Below, in pieces: positions 1-5,342 of a stretch of DNA of 9,370 nucleotides; the first letter of the stretch is position 1; every line of letters starts with the position of its first letter. Source of the stretch: Chitinophagales bacterium (GTDB lineage Bacteria > Bacteroidota > Bacteroidia > Chitinophagales > CAIODY01). Under the pieces are notes generated by a model. That model did no database searches. It was not told the origin of the DNA and saw only the letters and a program-made list of their open reading frames with translations. Where the stretch lies: NCBI GenBank assembly GCA_023251415.1, contig JAHEYX010000083.1, forward strand, positions 1 through 9,370, read 5' to 3'. Position numbers and translations under genes: made by a program.

Positions 1-806
1 ATTCATTTGTTGAGAATAATACAATTAATCTGGCAGAAGCCGGGGTCGATCCTGCTGTAGTAGTTAATCGAACTTCTTATCCAATACCGGTTACCCCTAT
101 TACTGATATAAATAATCCTATTCCATTAGATACTTTCAGTTCAGATAGTACACCGTTGTTTAAAGCTGAAACTGTTGAATTATCCTATGATAAAATGGCT
201 AGTATTACAAGTCGCCACGCCTTGGCAATCTTTGATAGAATGTCAAGTTATGCCCTTAATTTAATTGCCCCAAATGCGAATACAACTGCTACTCCGGTTT
301 TAAAGGCAACAGGAGCAATATCAGCAAACAGTGGTTTGAAAATTGTCACATTAGGAGATATCGGCACGCTTTCAATCGCTTTGGATAACCAAAACTTACC
401 GCAACAAGGTAGAGTAATAGTAATGCCACCAATTATGTATTGGGACTTTGTGATGAACAACGGTACAGCATTGCAAGCGGCAGCCTTTAACTCTAACACC
501 GGTGAGTTGAAAACGAATTTTGTGCAAATCGGTGATTTTATTGTTCGCCGTCGCACAGGCACACCATATTATCACGGAACAAGTTTGAACAAACTTGCTT
601 ATGGTGGTACAGTAACTTCATCTTATTTTCAAGCTGCTTTGGTTTACGTTAAACAAAGAAGCTTTGCGCGTGCAAAAGGTACATTAGACATGTTCTATCA
701 ACCCAATGACCCACATTATCAAGCTGATATCATTAATTTCTTATTGCGTGCTAAGGTAACTGCATATCGCCAGAAGGAGATTGCAGCAATTATGGCAACA
801 ACCTAA
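1..806 (+). CDS. Major capsid protein, 5'-truncated by the window edge
   Basis: The frame is open from base 3 to the TAA at 804-806, giving at least 267 residues, so the gene begins upstream. The TTG at 156 is only an internal codon, because the reading continues in phase to the left edge with sensible protein (…NLAEAGVDPAVVVNRTSYPI…). That stretch, followed by the segment SYDKMASITSRHALAI and a long mixed beta region, matches from memory the major capsid protein of Bacteroidota prophages, in which an 'AEAG-DP' and 'NxTxYPI' block precedes a 'SYDKxASVxxRH' helix. Its role is to form the icosahedral head shell. It is followed by two unknown genes and then the sheath, which fits a head-to-tail gene order. 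The family call is by recollection of sequence style. A related capsid-like shell protein cannot be excluded without a profile search. Confidence 0.75.
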   Translation, partial: SFVENNTINLAEAGVDPAVVVNRTSYPIPVTPITDINNPIPLDTFSSDSTPLFKAETVELSYDKMASITSRHALAIFDRMSSYALNLIAPNANTTATPVLKATGAISANSGLKIVTLGDIGTLSIALDNQNLPQQGRVIVMPPIMYWDFVMNNGTALQAAAFNSNTGELKTNFVQIGDFIVRRRTGTPYYHGTSLNKLAYGGTVTSSYFQAALVYVKQRSFARAKGTLDMFYQPNDPHYQADIINFLLRAKVTAYRQKEIAAIMATT

Positions 807-819
807 TTTCTGTGTGCAA

Positions 820-861
820 GGGGCTTTATGGCGATGGCGGGACCTGATAGCCCCCGCCATC
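820..861 (+). terminator. GC-rich hairpin after the capsid gene, with a competing alternative stem
   Basis: Bases 833-841 (GATGGCGGG) pair perfectly with 853-861 (CCCGCCATC) around an 11-nt loop. A second, mutually exclusive stem is possible between 820-825 (GGGGCT) and 849-854 (AGCCCC). The 97-bp gap has no other content I can identify. No T-run follows the stem, so it is not a textbook intrinsic terminator. It could attenuate read-through from the very highly expressed capsid gene or stabilise the 3' end of its mRNA. The structure is seen in the sequence; the function is inferred. Confidence 0.45.
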
Positions 862-903
862 AAAGTAGAGTAAATACAAACGCTAACGCTTCAATAAAAA
901 ATT

Positions 904-2187
904 ATGCCTCAAAAATTTGATGTTACGGAAGTACAAAAACAGCCATCGATGGTACGTATCGCACCATCGATAGATGCTGATACGACGCCAAAGATGATCA
1001 CTTTGGGAAAACAGGAGGCTGACTTATCGGTTAAACTACCTCCACCACCAAGTGTACTGGAAACTAAATATGACTGGTACCTTCTTGATTTAGATGGAGT
1101 TGGTGAAAACGAAGTTGAATTTAATCGCCTGGCATTTTCTGCAAACACCTATTATAAAAACATAACCTCAGGTAGTGTTGTTTTGAGTGGTGTCGAGGAT
1201 TCAGCAATCACAATTGCACCGCTAATAAATGATTGGTTAAATACTGACGAAGCCATTTGGATGAGTAACAACTCAATTGTATGTTGGAGTGTAGCTCAAT
1301 TGCCTCAAGTATTGCTTATAAGCATTGATAGTAGCTATGTAGAGAATGGAGACTTATTAGCAATAACTACAAGTATGCCTGCATTTATTCGAGCATTTAA
1401 GGTTGCCAGTGCTAAATTAAACTGCATTGGTCAATTTCAGCAGCTTCCAACTTGGAACTGGTATGAATTTGATTTGACTGGTTTTCCACCTACTTTCATT
1501 ATAAGTGAAGTTTCATTTGCCAACAAGGCTATTAATACAACTGAACTGCCGGGATATACTCCTTCAGAATTGGTTGATAATAATGCTTCGGCAGTTGTAG
1601 CTAGTTTAAATGCAATTGGAACAGCTATAGGACTTACCGCTGATCAATGGCTCGCATCTCTTGATCTCACTAACGAATCAGTTATTAGAATTGGTGTTCG
1701 TAACCAAGGTCCTAATGGCAGCTTTATCGGAATGCGCCTCACTGTAGATGGCCAAGAGATGAATGACTTAGCACCGGCCAATATCATTGAACATAAAGTT
1801 TATAATCAACAAAACTACTATGATTTATATACCTGTAACATTGCTGAAATCAAAGGTAAGGATATTACAGGCTTGAAATTTGAAAATGGAATAGTAGATT
1901 TTGACGATTATCACTATAATTTATCAAATACCCTGGCTACGGCAAAAGAACAAATGCCACAGCTATTGTCAACCATTAATGAATGGTTGCTTAATAACGA
2001 ATCCGGGCGACTATTTAATTTGCAAACTAAGTATCAAAACTGGTTAATTAATGGATCAGATGACCGTTTTGCAATGTGCCTGCTACCTAATTCTGAATTA
2101 GGTAGTTTAACGCATATTGTTACAACAACTACGCAAGTTGCAATATCAAGTGTGGAGCATAATAAAACATCAAACATAACTTTTTAA
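904..2187 (+). CDS. Unrecognised virion-region protein with three degenerate ~120-aa repeats
   Basis: I do not recognise a family for this 427-aa protein. Residues 1-50 look like a flexible or linker segment ending in PPPPS. The remainder reads as three copies of one module, each with an aromatic opening strand, then an 'I.(D/E)WL' helix end, then a beta segment. The openings are DWYLLDL (57-63), NWYEFDL (185-191) and YYDLYTC (305-311). The WL marks are LINDWL (107-112), ADQWL (246-250) and TINEWL (357-362). The WL motifs lie 54-64 residues after each opening, and the period is about 120-130 residues. No signal peptide or membrane segment is evident. The start ATG has the A-rich leader usual here. 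Lying between the capsid and sheath genes, it may be a head decoration, vertex or neck protein; that is inferred from position only. Confidence 0.7.
   Translation: MPQKFDVTEVQKQPSMVRIAPSIDADTTPKMITLGKQEADLSVKLPPPPSVLETKYDWYLLDLDGVGENEVEFNRLAFSANTYYKNITSGSVVLSGVEDSAITIAPLINDWLNTDEAIWMSNNSIVCWSVAQLPQVLLISIDSSYVENGDLLAITTSMPAFIRAFKVASAKLNCIGQFQQLPTWNWYEFDLTGFPPTFIISEVSFANKAINTTELPGYTPSELVDNNASAVVASLNAIGTAIGLTADQWLASLDLTNESVIRIGVRNQGPNGSFIGMRLTVDGQEMNDLAPANIIEHKVYNQQNYYDLYTCNIAEIKGKDITGLKFENGIVDFDDYHYNLSNTLATAKEQMPQLLSTINEWLLNNESGRLFNLQTKYQNWLINGSDDRFAMCLLPNSELGSLTHIVTTTTQVAISSVEHNKTSNITF
945..971. repeat. Inverted repeat with ATCGATGGT arm
   Basis: ATCGATGGT at 945-953 is the exact reverse complement of ACCATCGAT at 963-971, with a 9-nt loop between them. 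It lies about 40 bases inside the coding region. The palindromic core ATCGAT also makes CCATCGAT a direct repeat (943-950 and 964-971), so the hairpin may be incidental. The same arm sequence recurs in the hairpin at 2337-2363. Confidence 0.4.
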
Positions 2188-2198
2188 ATCACCTAAAA

Positions 2199-2801
2199 AT
2201 GGCAAAACAATCAAACCCTGTATCTGCATTGGATTTTACAATCCTACTTCAACCTGAAATATGTCAATTATTGAATCTTCCTTCTGGTGCTTCATTGGGC
2301 GACTTGAATAAGCAAGTTGAATCAAATAATGTAAAAATCGATGGTTTGTCAAAAACCATCGATGAAAAAAAAGCATTGATCGCAGAACAACAAAAAACTA
2401 TTGATGCCAAAGATGCATTGATCGCAGAACAACAAAAAACTATTGATGCCAAAGATGCATTGATCGCAGAACAACAAAAAAACATCAATGAATTAACCAA
2501 TAATTATGAGGCACTGCAAAGTAATTTTAACGAACTTAAGTTAGATTATGATGCTCTGCGTAATAAAGATATCGATAAAGGTATTGATATTACTTCTGAA
2601 GAAGAACGAGAAGGTATCATTAAAAAGCACGCTAAAGATGTTAAAGAAATATTCAATAAAAATCCTGATTTGATAATGCTCTACCTTGTAGATGATGCTA
2701 ATGGTTCTTGTTTTGAATCAATAGACGACGTCAATATTTACAAGAAAAGCCGCCCGGATTTAAAGGTGGTAGAAGTTACGCCGAACACCCTTAATAAATA
2801 A
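2199..2801 (+). CDS. Coiled-coil protein of unknown function in the head-tail junction position
   Basis: This 200-aa protein has three parts. A short N-terminal segment (1-33, with the hydrophobic patch FTILLQPEICQLLNLP) is followed by a long heptad-rich coiled coil (about 34-122) and a compact acidic-basic C-terminal domain (about 123-200, …YLVDDANGSCFES…). The coiled coil contains 14-residue units, KTIDEKKALIAEQQ at 52-65 and then KTIDAKDALIAEQQ at 66-79 and 80-93, each two heptads long. It has no signal peptide or membrane helix. It begins 11 bases after the triplicated-domain gene and ends 28 bases before the sheath gene, so it is probably co-transcribed with both. A fibrous connector, whisker or scaffold-like role is possible but only inferred. 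I do not recognise the family. Confidence 0.7.
   Translation: MAKQSNPVSALDFTILLQPEICQLLNLPSGASLGDLNKQVESNNVKIDGLSKTIDEKKALIAEQQKTIDAKDALIAEQQKTIDAKDALIAEQQKNINELTNNYEALQSNFNELKLDYDALRNKDIDKGIDITSEEEREGIIKKHAKDVKEIFNKNPDLIMLYLVDDANGSCFESIDDVNIYKKSRPDLKVVEVTPNTLNK
2337..2363. repeat. Perfect 11-bp inverted repeat
   Basis: ATCGATGGTTT (2337-2347) and AAACCATCGAT (2353-2363) are exact reverse complements separated by the 5-nt loop GTCAA. The repeat lies inside the coding sequence, just upstream of the 42-bp tandem array. In RNA it would form a stable short hairpin. Its nine outer bases are the same as the arm of the inverted repeat at 945-971. Confidence 0.6.
2373..2481 (+). repeat. 42-bp tandem repeat, about 2.6 identical copies, in frame
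   Basis: Copies start at 2373, 2415 and 2457. The first two are identical over 42 bases, and the third matches for 25 bases before diverging. The encoded period is 14 residues, two coiled-coil heptads. A more diverged unit, visible in the protein at residues 52-65, precedes the identical ones. The period is a multiple of three, so copy-number change would lengthen or shorten the coiled coil without breaking the frame. The lack of any synonymous difference points to recent duplication. Confidence 0.9.
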
Positions 2802-2829
2802 TTCATTAACCCATTAACTTAAAATCAAT

Positions 2830-4107
2830 ATGGCTGGAAATAATACATTGCCTAACGCTAACGTAGCTGCAACCGGGGGTGGTTTAGGCAGAACAGAACC
2901 ATCTACAGATGGAGTAGCACTTATGATTATCGGTATGCAAGCAGCTACAGGCATCGTACTTGGAACAATCATGGGACCTTTTTATAGCGCAAACGATGCG
3001 AGCAACGCCGGGATCACAAAACCAAATGCTGCTGTTGCCGGTTCAGGATATGATGCAGCTAAAAGCCTTCATGCCTATAAACATATTGCTGATTTCTATG
3101 AAGAAGCTGGCAACGGTACTGAACTCTGGGTTATGCCAGTAGCGCAAACTGTGACATATAGCGCTATGGTTGATGTAGCAGTAACGACCAGTCCATTAAA
3201 CGTGGCCATTCAGACAATAGGTGATAATGTGCGCTTGGTTGGCTTGGTTCGAAATCCAACCGCAGCCTTAGCTGTCACTGCCGGATTACCAAGTGAAATT
3301 AATAATGCAACTACAGGTGCGATAGTGAAGGCTCAAGCATTTATTTATGCACGTGCAGCTGTCTATAAGCCAATTTCAATTTTAATTGAAGGACGTCAGT
3401 TTAACGGTACTGTTGCAGCAGCTACAAATTTACGCACCACATTCATTAACTGCAATCGCGTAAGCTTAGTAATTGGCCAAGATTATGCCTTTGCAAGCAC
3501 TTTTTCTGACCAGCGTAAAAATTATGCCTGTTTAGGTAAGGCCCTTGGTAAATTAGCCGGAAATAGTGTTAGTCGCAATATTGGTCGCGTAAAATCAGGC
3601 CCTCTTGTAGGTATTACTGCGCCGGGTATTAGCAGCAATACTGCAATGAGTGGCTTTACAGATGTTGAAATTGATCTGTTGAATGAAAAGGGGTATATTT
3701 TCATGCGTATGCTTGAAACTAAGTTGGGTAAAGGTATATACTTCAACGAAAGTCATACTTGCGCATTGATTAGTGACGATTGCTTCAGTATTGAAAATGG
3801 CCGATCGATTGATAAAGCAATTAGACGCGCACGCCTAATTTATGTGGCTGAACTATTGAATGATGTACCATTAGTTCCATCAACAGGTAAGTACATGCCT
3901 TCAGTAATTAAGAAATACCAAAGCGATGTAGAGCAGGATATTACTGAACAGATGATAGCAAATGAAGAATTAAGTGGCGTATCATGTTACGTTGATCCTA
4001 ATCAGGATGTTGTAACAACAGGCGTAACAAATATTGATCTGAACCTATTACCGCGTGGATATACCCGTTACATTAACGTTAAAGTCGGGTTTAAGAAATC
4101 GCTTTAA
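2830..4107 (+). CDS. Contractile tail sheath protein (DUF2586-like)
   Basis: This 425-aa protein has the layout of phage sheath proteins. The N-terminal arm is Gly/Pro/Ala-rich, with a 'DGVALMIIG' strand at 27-35. A middle alpha/beta domain follows. The conserved C-terminal half runs from about 270: TDVEIDLLNEKGYIFMR, GIYFNESHT (302-310), a 'SIENGRSIDKAIRRAR' stretch (320-335), and a final beta segment ending INVKVGFKK. The reading of a hydrophobic 'G.YFN…T' strand, then an 'R.IDKA.R..R' helix, then a late 'SGVSCYVDP' strand is what I associate with sheath C-termini that handshake between subunits. It resembles proteins annotated DUF2586 in Bacteroidota prophages, from memory. Its job is to polymerise around the tube and contract to drive the tube into the host. 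The tube gene follows 48 bases later, as expected. Confidence 0.78.
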   Translation: MAGNNTLPNANVAATGGGLGRTEPSTDGVALMIIGMQAATGIVLGTIMGPFYSANDASNAGITKPNAAVAGSGYDAAKSLHAYKHIADFYEEAGNGTELWVMPVAQTVTYSAMVDVAVTTSPLNVAIQTIGDNVRLVGLVRNPTAALAVTAGLPSEINNATTGAIVKAQAFIYARAAVYKPISILIEGRQFNGTVAAATNLRTTFINCNRVSLVIGQDYAFASTFSDQRKNYACLGKALGKLAGNSVSRNIGRVKSGPLVGITAPGISSNTAMSGFTDVEIDLLNEKGYIFMRMLETKLGKGIYFNESHTCALISDDCFSIENGRSIDKAIRRARLIYVAELLNDVPLVPSTGKYMPSVIKKYQSDVEQDITEQMIANEELSGVSCYVDPNQDVVTTGVTNIDLNLLPRGYTRYINVKVGFKKSL

Positions 4108-4155
4108 TCACAGCTAGTAAATAACCAATTATCAAATCATTTTAAAACGCAATTT

Positions 4156-4572
4156 ATGATCAACGGAAACGAATACGCTTGGGAAGACATTCAGGTTAAC
4201 ATTCTTGGCCGATTAGTTGAAGGTATTACCGCAGTTGAATATTCAACTAAACGTCAGCATGATAATATCTATGGACGCGGGAATAAACCAAGAGCAATGG
4301 GACGCGGCAAAAAGGAATTTAGCGGCTCAATAACCTTACTTCAAAGCGAAGTTGAAGCAATACAAGCTGCACTGCCCAAGGGCAAAGATTTGACGGATAT
4401 TGCCGCATTTCCAATCGTTGTGAGCTATGCTCCGGAAGCAGGCGGTAATATTACTACGGATTCAATCTTGTCGGCACGCTTCACTGAAGTGAAAAAAGGT
4501 GGTAAGCAGGGGGATACCAGTATGCCGGTTGAACTACCATTGGCCATTGGTGACATTTTGTACAACGTATAA
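4156..4572 (+). CDS. Tail tube protein
   Basis: This 138-aa protein is the usual size for a myovirus tube subunit and lies directly behind the sheath. It opens with a 'YAWEDIQVNILG' strand (7-18) and a 'GITAVEYST' strand (23-31). A basic GRGNKPRAMGRGKKEF loop (about 41-56) leads into GSITLLQSEVEAI (57-69). It ends in a beta hairpin around FTEVKKGGKQGD with PVELPLAIGDILYN. This arrangement, a beta barrel with a long basic loop between 'Y..…R' and 'G.ITL', is typical of tube proteins in Bacteroidota phages. It should form the inner conduit that the tape measure fills. The start ATG lies behind the A-rich leader at 4141-4155. The call depends on both sequence style and position. Confidence 0.7.
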   Translation: MINGNEYAWEDIQVNILGRLVEGITAVEYSTKRQHDNIYGRGNKPRAMGRGKKEFSGSITLLQSEVEAIQAALPKGKDLTDIAAFPIVVSYAPEAGGNITTDSILSARFTEVKKGGKQGDTSMPVELPLAIGDILYNV

Positions 4573-4620
4573 CTGTATAACTATTATTCTTTAACCCTTT
4601 AATAATTCTAAAAAAAACAC

Positions 4621-4941
4621 ATGAAAAGCATAGAAAAAATAACCTTAATCGGACAAGTAGATCAAGACCAAATCAAAAAATGGAAGGAGCAATTCGGCCC
4701 TTTTAAAGGCATAGTTGTCGATAACCGTATCATTTACATGCGCAAGCCGGATCGTAAAGTGCTTTCTGCCGCATCCAAGTTTGGTCAAGCTGATCCGCTT
4801 AAATTCAATGAAACGATAATCAATAATTGCAAGATTGGCGGCGATTACACACTGCTTGAGAATGATGATGATTGGATGGCGGTTAGTGCTAAAGTAGGCG
4901 AATTGGTACAAATAAAAGAAGCGGAAGTAATAAGTTTTTAA
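4621..4941 (+). CDS. Tail assembly chaperone, short (G-type) product
   Basis: This 106-aa protein ends at the TAA at 4939-4941. It contains IIYMRKPDRKVLSAASK (37-53), DPLKFNETIINNCKIGGD (58-75) and a C-terminal helix AVSAKVGELVQIKEAEV (87-103). This is the pattern of the tail assembly chaperones encoded between tube and tape measure in Bacteroidota phages, functionally equivalent to lambda G. Such proteins bind the tape measure, keep it soluble and recruit tube subunits, and are not retained in the virion. The leader is strongly A-rich (4611-4620). The reading frame that continues past the stop, in -1, supplies the longer GT form described separately. Confidence 0.75.
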   Translation: MKSIEKITLIGQVDQDQIKKWKEQFGPFKGIVVDNRIIYMRKPDRKVLSAASKFGQADPLKFNETIINNCKIGGDYTLLENDDDWMAVSAKVGELVQIKEAEVISF

Positions 4942-5001
4942 AAGAAGCTGATTGTGTAAATCGTCCGGCCACTTTCATTGAAAAGATAAACATTCAGCTT
5001 C
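4935..5001 (+). promoter_or_regulatory. Putative -1 frameshift signal: T-run at a stop codon plus downstream stem
   Basis: The G frame reads AGT TTT TAA at 4933-4941. A phenylalanine tRNA on TTT (4936-4938) can re-pair perfectly one base back (TTT at 4935-4937), after which TTA is read in the T frame. This is not the classical X XXY YYZ heptamer, because the A-site codon is a stop. Downstream, GAAGCTGA (4944-4951) pairs exactly with TCAGCTTC (4994-5001). After one mismatch the stem can add three more pairs (4953-4955 with 4990-4992). The stem starts only two bases after the stop, closer than usual. A second possible slip site is A AAA G at 4914-4918, but it lies about 25 bases from the stem. 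Confidence 0.55.
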
Positions 5002-5123
5002 AGTATCATTTAAAAATTAACCCGGACGAATTAAGTGACGAAGATTGGGCTAGACAATTCTCATTACTTAAATGGCTGCGGAAGGAAATGGCCAAGGAGC
5101 AGCAAATAGAAGAGCATACCTAG
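4938..5123 (+). CDS. T domain of the tail chaperone, expressed only by -1 frameshift (GT product 4621-5123)
   Basis: The -1 frame relative to the chaperone gene is open from 4893 (after a stop at 4890-4892) to the TAG at 5121-5123, with no ATG, GTG or TTG near its beginning. Slippage at 4935-4938 would join …AEVISF to LKEADCVNRPATF and add 61 residues, giving a 167-aa fusion. The added part is hydrophilic and helical (PDELSDEDWARQFSLLKWL, then RKEMAKEQQIEEHT). The W..L..LKWLRKE helix with a charged tail is typical of the T half of lambda-like G/GT pairs. In lambda, GT bridges the tape measure-chaperone complex and tube subunits. The lack of a start and the overlap with G are seen in the sequence; frameshift expression is inferred from the conserved arrangement of this gene family. 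Confidence 0.75.
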   Translation, partial: LKEADCVNRPATFIEKINIQLQYHLKINPDELSDEDWARQFSLLKWLRKEMAKEQQIEEHT

Positions 5124-5134
5124 TATGCTCTTTT
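5110..5134. terminator. Bidirectional terminator-like hairpin between convergent stop codons
   Basis: AAGAGCATA (5110-5118) pairs with TATGCTCTT (5124-5132), a perfect 9-bp stem with the 5-nt loop CCTAG. The + strand stem runs into a short T-run (5131-5134). On the - strand the stem is followed by a TC-rich stretch. The loop contains the + strand TAG of the chaperone extension (5121-5123) and overlaps the - strand TAG of the membrane-protein gene (5122-5120). Such placement fits a shared terminator for two convergent genes. The T-tracts are short on both sides, so efficiency could be low, which would allow the tail operon to read through into the tape measure. Confidence 0.55.
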
Positions 5135-5305
5135 GCGGTTTAAAAAAAGGTAAGTGCTTAGTGCAATTGAACAAATGACAATTGTTGGTATAGGCCAATT
5201 GGTAAGACCAATAAGAATTAAGATTAAAGCTGCACCAATGGCCGAATTTCCAAACAGAAAAATGCCGATTGAAATAATAAACAGAATGCCGATCAATATA
5301 ATCAT
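5120..5305 (-). CDS. Small hydrophobic membrane protein on the opposite strand (candidate moron)
   Basis: This 61-aa protein is almost wholly apolar: MIILIGILFIISIGIFLF, a GNSAIG turn, a second hydrophobic run ALILILIGL, a short polar NWPIPT turn, a third run IVICSIALSTYLFL, and a basic end NRKRAY. It therefore has two or three membrane segments and probably a cytoplasmic C-terminus by the positive-inside rule. It exactly fills the 199-bp space between the chaperone extension and the tape measure, with overlapping convergent stops at 5120-5123. A promoter match lies immediately upstream and a hairpin at its end. It is the only reverse-strand gene in a one-way operon. Phage-encoded small membrane proteins often act in superinfection exclusion or host modification, but no function can be assigned here. 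Chance hydrophobicity of AT-rich antisense DNA is the alternative. Confidence 0.55.
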   Translation of the reverse strand: MIILIGILFIISIGIFLFGNSAIGAALILILIGLTNWPIPTIVICSIALSTYLFLNRKRAY

Positions 5306-5309
5306 ACAA

Positions 5310-5342
5310 CAAATATAAGGAAATGTCTATAACTCTTGCAAA
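5310..5342 (-). promoter_or_regulatory. Bacteroidota-type promoter match for the minus-strand gene
   Basis: On the minus strand, TTTG (5342-5339), a 21-nt spacer and TATATTTG (5317-5310) match the known Bacteroidota -33/-7 consensus TTTG / TAnnTTTG. The ATG follows four bases after the -7 element, so the transcript would start at or very near the start codon and be leaderless or nearly so. The element overlaps the first codons of the tape-measure gene. In a by-eye scan I found only one other TAnnTTTG, TATGTTTG on the minus strand at 2178-2171, with no gene behind it. A few such matches are expected by chance. Confidence 0.45.

Noticed and set aside
156..806. Capsid gene beginning with TTG at 156
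   Set aside because: The frame is open to the left edge of the window with conserved-looking capsid sequence, so 156 is internal.
2171..2178. TATGTTTG on the minus strand, matching the TAnnTTTG promoter element
   Set aside because: No minus-strand gene lies behind it; it is within the end of the 427-aa gene and is best read as chance.
2264..2500. Minus-strand 78-aa frame with repeated CCSAINASLASIVF units
   Set aside because: It is the reverse reading of the 42-bp tandem repeat within the coiled-coil gene; the + strand coiled coil is the plausible product.
2960..3142. Short + strand frame inside the sheath gene
   Set aside because: It is fully contained in the well-supported sheath frame and shows no gene-like features.
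5064..5312. An 82-aa minus-strand frame overlapping the same interval
   Set aside because: Its composition (many Y, H, C, W) is typical of an out-of-frame reading, and it overlaps the chaperone T frame.
5175..5318. A 47-aa + strand frame (ATG at 5175, TAA at 5316-5318) between chaperone and tape measure
   Set aside because: It is the antisense mirror of the hydrophobic minus-strand gene in codon register, has a low-complexity basic composition and a weak leader; the minus-strand reading explains the interval better.
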